Assembly: GCA_934097105.1 (NCBI GenBank)
Contig: CAKONI010000015.1
Location: forward strand, 1-8,698
Direction: 5' to 3'
Source: an uncultured Bacilli bacterium
GTDB taxonomy: Bacteria; Bacillota_I; Bacilli_A; RF39; UBA660
DNA: 8,698 bases
The first letter of the stretch is position 1; every line of letters begins with the position of its first letter. The position numbers and the translations under genes were made by a program. Below, piece after piece: positions 4,856 to 8,698 of the stretch. The notes beneath the pieces were generated by a model. The model was not told the DNA's origin. It ran no database searches and saw nothing but the letters and a program-made list of their open reading frames with translations.

Positions 4856-5953
4856 ATGGCAATTTACAAAAGCAAAAAACCTACAAAAGATGGAAGGCAA
4901 TATTTTTTTAGAATAAAATACAAAGATATATTTGGAGAGTATCATGACTACTCTTCTCAAAAATTTAAAACAAAGAAAGAAGCAGAAACAGAAGAAGTGA
5001 TGTATAAAATTAAAGTTTTAAATCAGAAAACAAATACATCTAACATAACAATTGATGAAATATTTAAACAGTATATTGAAGAAAAGAAAAAGAATGTTAA
5101 AAAACAAACTGTTGCACGGGATGTTACTTTATATATTCATTTTGTCCCTATAAAAGACTATAAGATAAACAAAATCGATTTAAGTATATATAGAAAATTT
5201 AATATGTATATAAATAATTTGTCTTTTAGTGTTTCATATAAAAATAAAGTGCTGGGTTTGTTTAAAAGATTGATAATATTTTCAAATAAGTATTACAATA
5301 CGAGCGATAGCATTTTAAAATACGTGGATAAATTCAAAGAAGTTAATCAAATAAAAAAGGAAATGAATTTTTTCACTTATCATGAGTATAAAAATTTTGA
5401 TAGTGTTATAAATGATTTTAAATTTCATACTTTTTTTGAAATGCTATACTATTTGGGCTTAAGACAAGGCGAATGTTGCGCTTTAACATGGAATGATGTC
5501 AATTTCACAAACAAAATCGTTTCCATAAATAAAACTATAACAACAAAAATAAAAGGTGAAAAATGGACTATTTCGAGTCCAAAAACTAAAAATAGTATAA
5601 GAGTGTTGCCCATGCCTCTTTTATTGGTAGAAGACTTAAAAAAGATGTATTATGACGCGAAACAATATAGGGATTTTAAAAAAGACTGGTTTATTTTTGG
5701 CAATAGTGTTCCTTTTAAAGAAACCACAATAGGAGTATATAAAAATAGATATTGTGAAAAAGCAGAGTTAAAGCAAATAAGGATACATGATTTTAGGCAC
5801 AGTTGTGCTAGTCTGTTAATAAACAAAGGCGCCTCTATTGCTTTAGTTTCAAAATACTTAGGTCACTCTAAAATATCTACGACATTAAATACCTATACTC
5901 ATATGTATAAAAGTGAGTTAGAAGATATGACAAAAATATTAAATAATTTATGA
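4856..5953 (+). CDS. int: Tyrosine recombinase, element integrase
   Basis: This 365-residue phage/ICE-type integrase recombines the element's att sites with the tRNA gene. Residues 1-54 are an arm-type DNA-binding domain (AIYKSKKPTKDGRQYFFRIK). Residues 64-150 are the core-binding SAM-like helical domain (IDEIFKQYIEE onward). Residues 170-365 are the catalytic domain, with all key residues: Arg203 (GLRQGE), Lys243 (SPKTKNS), His311 and Arg314 (HDFRHS), His337 (YLGHSKISTT) and the nucleophile Tyr347 (NTYTHMY). Length matches Tn916/ICEBs1-type integrases. GGAGTG lies 7 nt before the ATG. It ends 75 nt from the intact target tRNA-Thr(GGT) and is probably active. A hairpin and an inverted repeat separate it from the repressor operon, so it may be regulated separately. 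Confidence 0.96.
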   Translation: MAIYKSKKPTKDGRQYFFRIKYKDIFGEYHDYSSQKFKTKKEAETEEVMYKIKVLNQKTNTSNITIDEIFKQYIEEKKKNVKKQTVARDVTLYIHFVPIKDYKINKIDLSIYRKFNMYINNLSFSVSYKNKVLGLFKRLIIFSNKYYNTSDSILKYVDKFKEVNQIKKEMNFFTYHEYKNFDSVINDFKFHTFFEMLYYLGLRQGECCALTWNDVNFTNKIVSINKTITTKIKGEKWTISSPKTKNSIRVLPMPLLLVEDLKKMYYDAKQYRDFKKDWFIFGNSVPFKETTIGVYKNRYCEKAELKQIRIHDFRHSCASLLINKGASIALVSKYLGHSKISTTLNTYTHMYKSELEDMTKILNNL

Positions 5954-5954
5954 A

Positions 5955-5976
5955 AGTGTGTTTGCGAGTGTGTTTG
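5955..5976. repeat. Tandem 10-bp direct repeat, probable integrase arm sites
   Basis: AGTGTGTTTG occurs at 5955-5964 and 5967-5976, a 12-bp period, immediately after the int stop and 53 nt from the att core. Short direct repeats flanking the core are typical arm-type integrase sites. A similar AATGTGTTCG occurs near the other end at 3336. The function is inferred. Confidence 0.55.
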
Positions 5977-5984
5977 ATATTGTT

Positions 5985-6015
5985 AAAATATAATAAAACC
6001 CTTGATTTTCAAGGG
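5985..6015 (-). terminator. Terminator downstream of tRNA-Thr(GGT)
   Basis: On the minus strand CCCTTG (6015-6010), loop AAAAT and CAAGGG (6004-5999) form a 6-bp stem followed by TTTTATTATATTTT. It lies within the element, 14 nt after the tRNA CCA end, so the element both supplies a tRNA terminator and blocks readthrough into int. It also lies 46 nt after the int stop, but the plus strand has no T-run. Confidence 0.7.
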
Positions 6016-6028
6016 ATAATTAATATAA

Positions 6029-6044
6029 TGGTGCCGATTAACAG
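6029..6044. repeat. Right attachment site within tRNA-Thr(GGT)
   Basis: This 16-bp TGGTGCCGATTAACAG is identical to 3227-3242. It lies inside the intact tRNA, covering CCA, discriminator, 3' acceptor strand and part of the T-stem, so insertion preserved the tRNA. Confidence 0.9.
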
Positions 6045-6102
6045 GATTGAACTGTTCTCTGATGCTTACCATGCATCTGTTTTACCACTAAACTAAATCG
6101 GC
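6029..6102 (-). tRNA. tRNA-Thr(GGT), integration target
   Basis: On the minus strand acceptor GCCGATT pairs with AATCGGC, followed by discriminator A and encoded CCA. D-arm GTTT/AAAC; anticodon stem GATGC/GCATC with loop ATGGTAA gives anticodon GGT (reads ACC/ACU, Thr); T-arm AACAG-TTCAATC-CTGTT. All stems are fully paired. Without the element it would sit 7 nt upstream of tRNA-Thr(CGT). Confidence 0.96.
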
Positions 6103-6110
6103 ATATATTA

Positions 6111-6119
6111 ATTATATCA
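6111..6119 (-). promoter_or_regulatory. Extended -10 promoter of tRNA-Thr(GGT)
   Basis: TGATATAAT on the minus strand is a TGn-TATAAT extended -10, starting 17 nt upstream of the tRNA 5' end and ending 8 nt from it. No clear -35 is visible. The short distance suggests transcription begins within a few bases of the mature 5' end. Confidence 0.6.
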
Positions 6120-6134
6120 TTATTTTTGAAATTG

Positions 6135-6143
6135 TGCTATAAT
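6135..6143 (+). promoter_or_regulatory. Extended -10 promoter of murI
   Basis: TGCTATAAT is a TGn-TATAAT extended -10 on the plus strand, 26 nt before the GTG start of murI. No good -35 is seen. It is back-to-back with the divergent tRNA-Thr(GGT) promoter. Confidence 0.65.
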
Positions 6144-6169
6144 ATTTGTAATTTGAAAGGGATGATTTT

Positions 6170-6901
6170 GTGGATAATAGACCGATTGCTTTTTTTGATT
6201 CTGGAATTGGGGGAAGTACTATTTTGAAAGAGGTTATTAAAGTGCTTCCTAATGAGAATTATATTTATTATCCTGATTCTGTTAATAATCCATATGGTAA
6301 TAAAAATAAGGAAGAGTTGTTTGCTATTGTGGATGAGGTTGTTTCTAAACTTATTGAATATAATCCTAAACTTATTGTTTGTGCTTGTAATACTGCGACG
6401 GCGATGGTTTTAGATGATATTAGAGAAAAGTATCCTGATATTATTTTTGTTGGTACTGAACCTGCGGTTAAGGTTGTTTATGATAATTTTAGAGATAGGA
6501 ATGCTATTATTTTGACTACTAAGGGGACTGGTGATAGTGAAAAGTTTGGGGAACTTTTTAATAAATATAAAACTAAGAATTGTTCTTTGGTTGAGGCTCC
6601 TTTGCTGGCTGGTTTAATTGAAAATGAAGAGGATGCTTATCCTTATTTGTATGAATTATTAAAAAATTACAAAAATATTGATATTGTTGTTCTTGGGTGT
6701 ACTCATTTTCCTTTGGTTAAGGATGAACTTGTTAAGGTTTTAGGGTCTGTTAAGTTTATTGATGGAGGGGAAGGTATTTCTAGAAGAGTACAATTTCTTC
6801 TTGAGAAGAATCATTTACTTAGTAGTGGTGATGGTGGTAATTTGGACATTATTGGTGATGAGAAAATTAAAGAAAGAATTAAGAGTATTGTTTATTCTTA
6901 A
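6170..6901 (+). CDS. murI: Glutamate racemase
   Basis: MurI interconverts L- and D-glutamate without cofactor and supplies D-glutamate for UDP-MurNAc-pentapeptide, so the organism should make peptidoglycan. The 243-residue protein has the family motifs: FDSGIGG (9-15), YYPDSVNNPYG (33-43), the first catalytic cysteine Cys73 in CACNTATA, GTEPAVK (95-101), and the second catalytic cysteine Cys177 in LGCTHFPL (175-182). It is slightly shorter than the usual 260-270 residues; the C-terminus after FIDGGEGISRRV is reduced. The start is GTG at 6170: AAGGG lies 8 nt upstream, while the ATG at 6162 is in another frame. It is monocistronic here, between the integrated element and accessory DNA. Confidence 0.95.
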   Translation: MDNRPIAFFDSGIGGSTILKEVIKVLPNENYIYYPDSVNNPYGNKNKEELFAIVDEVVSKLIEYNPKLIVCACNTATAMVLDDIREKYPDIIFVGTEPAVKVVYDNFRDRNAIILTTKGTGDSEKFGELFNKYKTKNCSLVEAPLLAGLIENEEDAYPYLYELLKNYKNIDIVVLGCTHFPLVKDELVKVLGSVKFIDGGEGISRRVQFLLEKNHLLSSGDGGNLDIIGDEKIKERIKSIVYS

Positions 6902-6946
6902 TTCTTTTAGAATGTTGACTAGAAACTTATTTTAAAATTAGTCTTT

Positions 6947-7005
6947 TGCTATAATATTGTTGTGTTGTGGCATTTCATAATAATTTGAAATGTCAACAAT
7001 TTTTT
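6947..7005 (+). ncRNA. Candidate short hairpin RNA with its own promoter and terminator
   Basis: An extended -10 (TGCTATAAT, 6947-6955) begins 45 nt after the murI stop. Just past the expected start near 6962 lies GGCATTTCA (6969-6977), loop TAATAATT and TGAAATGTC (6986-6994), a 9-bp stem with one G-U pair, then AACAA and six T (7000-7005). A transcript from this promoter would be only about 45 nt. It may equally be just the murI terminator with a chance -10 match. No -35 is convincing. Confidence 0.4.
6969..7005 (+). terminator. Intrinsic terminator after murI
   Basis: The 9-bp GGCATTTCA/TGAAATGTC hairpin followed by six T has the form of a rho-independent terminator. It lies 68 nt after the murI stop and can extend outward through ATTGTTG (6956-6962) pairing with CAACAAT (6994-7000). 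Confidence 0.75.
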
Positions 7006-7024
7006 ATAAAATATTAGCAAAAAA

Positions 7025-7069
7025 GCACAAAAAAACAACTCATCTCCTCTATATCCTTGCGAGTTGTTT
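7025..7069 (-). terminator. Terminator of the unrecognised minus-strand gene
   Basis: On the minus strand AAACAACTC (7069-7061) pairs perfectly with GAGTTGTTT (7041-7033) over a 19-nt loop, and is followed by a T-run (to 7026). It begins at the stop codon (7070-7068) of that gene. The loop is long but the 9-bp stem and T-run are clear. Confidence 0.7.
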
Positions 7070-7478
7070 ATACTTTAGAACAACATATTTTATATCTTTT
7101 TATTTTTTTATCTTCTAACATTCCTCGTAATTCTTTTTCTTTTTTTTCGTATGTTAGTTCAATATATTTTTCGTGATTTTCTATCATATTTACTATATCT
7201 TCTGGTGATTTGTTTTCCAAAAATTTTTGACCAAGTTCTTTATGAAATGCTAGTTTCTCGTCTTCATTCATTTGTAATGCTCTATTTAGTACTTCTGTTA
7301 AATCTAGCATTCTATATAATTCTAATTTTTCATTTTTAGATTTACAAAAATCAAAATTCAAATCTATCATAGTTTCAGGCGATATTCCCATATCATTACC
7401 AAAATCACTAATCACTCTATCAACAAAATTATACGCTCTTAATTCATGAAAAGATTTATATCCCTCGTTTTTATACAT
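7068..7478 (-). CDS. Unrecognised protein; possibly start-damaged gene
   Basis: From the first ATG (7478) the frame gives 136 residues, soluble, charged and helical: HELRAYNFVDRVISDFGNDM (12-31), LNRALQMNEDEKLAFHKELG (63-82), and a coiled-coil-like Lys/Glu C-terminus ending KIKRYKICCSKV. No family is recognised. The ATG has no good ribosome binding site (GGGG is 14 nt away). The frame stays open upstream to 7550 and reads as real protein (ENWFKNEWLYDKNPERGESL), reaching a TAA at 7553-7551 exactly 6 nt after a strong GGAGG (7564-7560). The original start codon therefore seems lost, or the start is unorthodox. A proper terminator follows. It may be a recent pseudogene or a fragment of mobile DNA. 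Confidence 0.6.
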   Translation of the reverse strand: MYKNEGYKSFHELRAYNFVDRVISDFGNDMGISPETMIDLNFDFCKSKNEKLELYRMLDLTEVLNRALQMNEDEKLAFHKELGQKFLENKSPEDIVNMIENHEKYIELTYEKKEKELRGMLEDKKIKRYKICCSKV

Positions 7479-7557
7479 TTCAGTAAGAGATTCCCCACGT
7501 TCAGGATTTTTATCATAAAGCCATTCATTTTTAAACCAATTTTCCTTGTTTTATCTA

Positions 7558-7596
7558 CTCCTCCTTTTATTTTATCGTCTTTTCATTTATTGTCAA
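7558..7596 (-). promoter_or_regulatory. Promoter and ribosome binding site of the 7068-7478 gene
   Basis: On the minus strand TTGACA (7596-7591), a 16-nt spacer and TAAAAT (7574-7569) are followed immediately by GGAGGAG (7564-7558). The predicted transcription start falls at or within the ribosome binding site, which is unusual. An in-frame TAA, not a start codon, stands where the start should be. Confidence 0.5.
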
Positions 7597-7774
7597 ATAA
7601 TTGTCTGGTAGTATTACTTTATATCAATACTGAGGTTGTAAGTTTAAACTTTGAAACATACAGAAATCTTACAATTTTATTGTATAACATTTTTTTAAAT
7701 AGCAATCCTATAACAAAATTTATTTGTCAGCAGTCTGAAATGTACAACATTTTTAGATTATTGTGCATTTTTAT

Positions 7775-7803
7775 AAAAAATTGAACTATATTAAGTAGTT
7801 CAA
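7775..7803 (-). terminator. Minus-strand intrinsic terminator
   Basis: TTGAACTA (7803-7796) and TAGTTCAA (7788-7781) form a perfect 8-bp stem with a 7-nt loop, followed by TTTTTT (7780-7775). No minus-strand protein gene precedes it; the only candidate it could end is the tRNA-like unit at 7856-7817, 13 nt upstream. Confidence 0.75.
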
Positions 7804-7816
7804 ATAAATATCAATA

Positions 7817-7856
7817 TGGTGCCGTTGCCGTAGAGGTCTACAACTTTTTTTTCGGC
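7817..7856 (-). pseudogene. tRNA-like remnant ending in CCA
   Basis: On the minus strand GCCG (7856-7853) can pair with CGGC (7824-7821), followed by A and CCA, copying the acceptor end of the two tRNA-Thr genes in this window (both GCCG...CGGC-A-CCA). Only 40 nt separate the ends, so D-, anticodon and T-arms cannot all be present. Inside are A8, GTAG/CTAC and an alternative TTGCCG/CGGCAA pairing. It may be an internally deleted tRNA, an old att scar or a chance resemblance. Confidence 0.35.
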
Positions 7857-7862
7857 AATAAC

Positions 7863-7876
7863 GATTCATATGAATC
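7863..7876. repeat. Perfect 14-bp palindrome GATTCATATGAATC
   Basis: A self-complementary 14-mer directly upstream of the tRNA-like remnant and about 90 nt before the two-TM protein gene. It could be a dimeric regulator site for either neighbour. No known box is recognised. Confidence 0.45.
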
Positions 7877-7937
7877 AATCTATATAAATATTATCATAAA
7901 ATTGTCATTAATTAAAGACTTTTATAAAAATTTATTG

Positions 7938-7943
7938 TATAAT
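7938..7943 (+). promoter_or_regulatory. -10 element of the small membrane protein gene
   Basis: A perfect TATAAT lies 25 nt before the start codon. With a 17-nt spacer the -35 position reads AAGACT, matching the consensus only at its central GAC. Assignment rests mainly on the -10 and its distance from the gene. Confidence 0.45.
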
Positions 7944-7968
7944 TATAATTGAGAGGAGTAAGTGTAAT

Positions 7969-8202
7969 ATGGAAAAAGACAATAATAATGTAGCAAGATT
8001 TTTGTTAACATTCTTTTTAGGATGGATTGGTAGTATAATTATTAATCATACTAATTTAAAACCTGCAGGATATAGAAGTAGAACTGCAGCATATTTTTTC
8101 CTTACAATTGTTACTTTTGGAATTTATGGTCTTGTTGCTAGTATTTGCAACTTAACATTTGATCCAAACAAATCTAGTAACATTGGATATGTTAAGGAAT
8201 AA
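7969..8202 (+). CDS. Small two-TM protein, TM2-domain-like
   Basis: The product has 77 residues with TM1 at about 9-25 (ARFLLTFFLGWIGSIII), a short loop NHTNLKPAGYRSRTA, and TM2 at about 40-60 (AAYFFLTIVTFGIYGLVASI), ending CNLTFDPNKSSNIGYVKE. The FxLGxxG segment in TM1 and the TFGIYGLVASICNL motif in TM2 resemble TM2-domain and related small bacterial membrane proteins of unknown function. It is probably a cytoplasmic membrane protein. AGGAG (7954-7958) precedes the ATG by 10 nt. It is monocistronic, closed by a terminator, and convergent with the relaxase-like gene. The family placement is from pattern memory; no function is proposed. Confidence 0.78.
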   Translation: MEKDNNNVARFLLTFFLGWIGSIIINHTNLKPAGYRSRTAAYFFLTIVTFGIYGLVASICNLTFDPNKSSNIGYVKE

Positions 8203-8218
8203 TCTTATATTTAACTAT

Positions 8219-8241
8219 GAGGATATTATTCCTCTTTTTTT
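8219..8241 (+). terminator. Intrinsic terminator after the TM2-like gene
   Basis: GAGGA (8219-8223), loop TATTAT and TCCTC (8230-8234), then seven T (8235-8241). It ends at the stop codon of the convergent minus-strand gene. The minus strand has no T-run after the stem. Confidence 0.8.
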
Positions 8242-8698
8242 ATAATTCAAAATCATCGTCTTTTGATTTAGAATCTCTATCTATTTCTGAAGATCTATTT
8301 TTAGTTCCTAATATACCTCTTATTTGTTCTTCATCTAAAATATTCTTACCATATAATTCATAAGCAACTGGATAATATTTATCACGTTTTTCTTTATTAC
8401 CCCACATTTTATCTACAAAGAAGTGATATAGATTGTTAATTTTATTTTTAATTTTTTCAAATAATTCTTTTAGATTATTTAGTTCATTTTGAAGAGTTTT
8501 ATTCTTTTCTTTTAATATAGAATTCTCATTTTTTAAATTATTATTTCTTAATTCTAAAGCATCATTTGATTCTTGTAATATCTTTATTGTATCTTTACTT
8601 TCTGATAGTTCAGTAGATATATCTTTTAATGATACTGATAAATCTTGAATAGTTTTATAGTCATTATTTGTTTTATCAACTTTATCTAAATATTCTAC
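8240..8698 (-). CDS. C-terminal part of a probable MobV/Pre-type relaxase (cut by window edge)
   Basis: An open frame enters from the right edge and gives 152 residues before TAA at 8242-8240. Residues 1-85 are a long coiled coil rich in Asn, Lys, Glu and Leu (for example LKNENSILKEKNKTLQNELN at 55-74). Then comes KINNLYHFFVDKMWGNKEKR (86-105), DKYYPVAYELYGKNILDEEQ (106-125) and an acidic tail ending KDDDFEL. This pattern, a coiled coil then an FxxDKM-Gx-EKxxKYxxVAYELY-x4-LDEE block, is what I recall from the C-terminus of MobV (Mob_Pre, plasmid recombination) relaxases of Bacillota. These nick oriT to start mobilisation of plasmids and integrated mobilisable elements. The catalytic N-terminus lies outside the window, so the call stays tentative; another coiled-coil protein is possible. 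Confidence 0.6.
   Translation of the reverse strand, partial: VEYLDKVDKTNNDYKTIQDLSVSLKDISTELSESKDTIKILQESNDALELRNNNLKNENSILKEKNKTLQNELNNLKELFEKIKNKINNLYHFFVDKMWGNKEKRDKYYPVAYELYGKNILDEEQIRGILGTKNRSSEIDRDSKSKDDDFEL

Larger units (their letters stand above)
3227..6044 (+). mobile_element. 2.8-kb integrated element in tRNA-Thr(GGT), immR-immA-int type
   Basis: The element lies between 16-bp direct repeats (3227-3242 and 6029-6044), with one repeat copy giving a unit of 2802 bp. Its integrase gene is next to the intact tRNA, the usual layout for tRNA-targeting islands. Contents in order: a 240-bp left end with no gene, a 36-residue ORF on the minus strand, a divergent control region with three operator-like sites, an XRE repressor, an ImmA protease, a two-TM protein and a tyrosine integrase. 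This is the regulatory and integration module of ICEBs1-like elements without relaxase, type IV secretion, replication or structural genes. Functional excision is inferred from intact motifs. It may be a satellite mobilised by another element, or a reduced island. Confidence 0.88.
7565..7968. other. Intergenic stretch, no supported protein gene
   Basis: About 400 bases between the minus-strand gene and the plus-strand two-TM protein gene. The open frames here have low-complexity Phe/Ile/Leu-rich translations and no ribosome binding sites. It holds the promoter noted above, a minus-strand terminator (7775-7803), a CCA-ended tRNA-like remnant (7817-7856) and a 14-bp palindrome (7863-7876). Confidence 0.6.

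Noticed and set aside
4763..4960. Minus-strand 65-codon frame over the int start
   Set aside because: Antisense to the integrase N-terminus, with no supporting initiation site.
7446..7784. Plus-strand 112-codon frame
   Set aside because: Low-complexity Phe/Ile/Leu/Asn translation, no ribosome binding site, and it overlaps a better minus-strand gene.
1..8698. CRISPR array, rRNA genes or insertion sequence transposases
   Set aside because: No regularly spaced repeats, rRNA segments or transposase motifs were seen on either strand.
1..8698. Mycoplasma-type code with TGA as tryptophan
   Set aside because: TGA falls at natural gene ends (rpsB, int), tryptophan is encoded by TGG, and murI indicates a cell wall.

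Overview
The window is low-GC (about 30%) bacterial DNA. Strong AGGAGG-type ribosome binding sites, an infC-rpmI-rplT operon with an attenuated leader, MobV-like and ICEBs1-like mobile genes and very A/T-rich codon use point to the Bacillota, probably an uncultured gut Bacilli/Clostridia lineage; the exact group cannot be read from the sequence. The standard code fits: TGA ends rpsB, the integrase and a 36-residue ORF, so this is not a code-4 mollicute.

Region 1 (1-2353, minus strand) is a translation operon: infC (IF-3, with an ATA start), rpmI (L35), rplT (L20 with an added C-terminal SAP/Rho_N-like domain), then rpsB (S2). It has a textbook promoter (TTGACA-17-TATAAT) and a roughly 140-nt leader holding a long-range 8-bp pairing and an intrinsic terminator just before the infC ribosome binding site. 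This is the layout of an L20-type autoregulatory attenuator. Region 2 (2374-3219, minus) has a helical ferritin-like protein, a DUF1653 protein and tRNA-Thr(CGT).

Region 3 (3227-6044) is the most interesting part: a complete-looking 2.8-kb integrated element in the 3' end of tRNA-Thr(GGT). It is bounded by a 16-bp direct repeat of the tRNA 3' end. It carries a 36-residue ORF divergent from an XRE repressor, then an ImmA-type metalloprotease, a two-TM protein and a tyrosine integrase. Three GAC-N5-GTC operator-like sites lie in the divergent control region. The order matches the ICEBs1 xis/immR-immA-int module, but there are no conjugation or replication genes. Removing the element in silico rebuilds a tandem tRNA-Thr(GGT)/tRNA-Thr(CGT) pair 7 nt apart. 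The element's left end has an outward promoter pointing at the separated tRNA-Thr(CGT).

Region 4 (6111-7069) has murI (glutamate racemase) and a possible short hairpin RNA. Region 5 (7068-8698) looks accessory: an unrecognised minus-strand gene whose coding frame runs past its first ATG with no usable start, a 40-nt CCA-ended tRNA-like remnant with its own terminator, a small two-TM protein, and the C-terminal 152 residues of what looks like a MobV/Pre relaxase running off the right edge. The right edge may therefore be part of a second mobilisable element.
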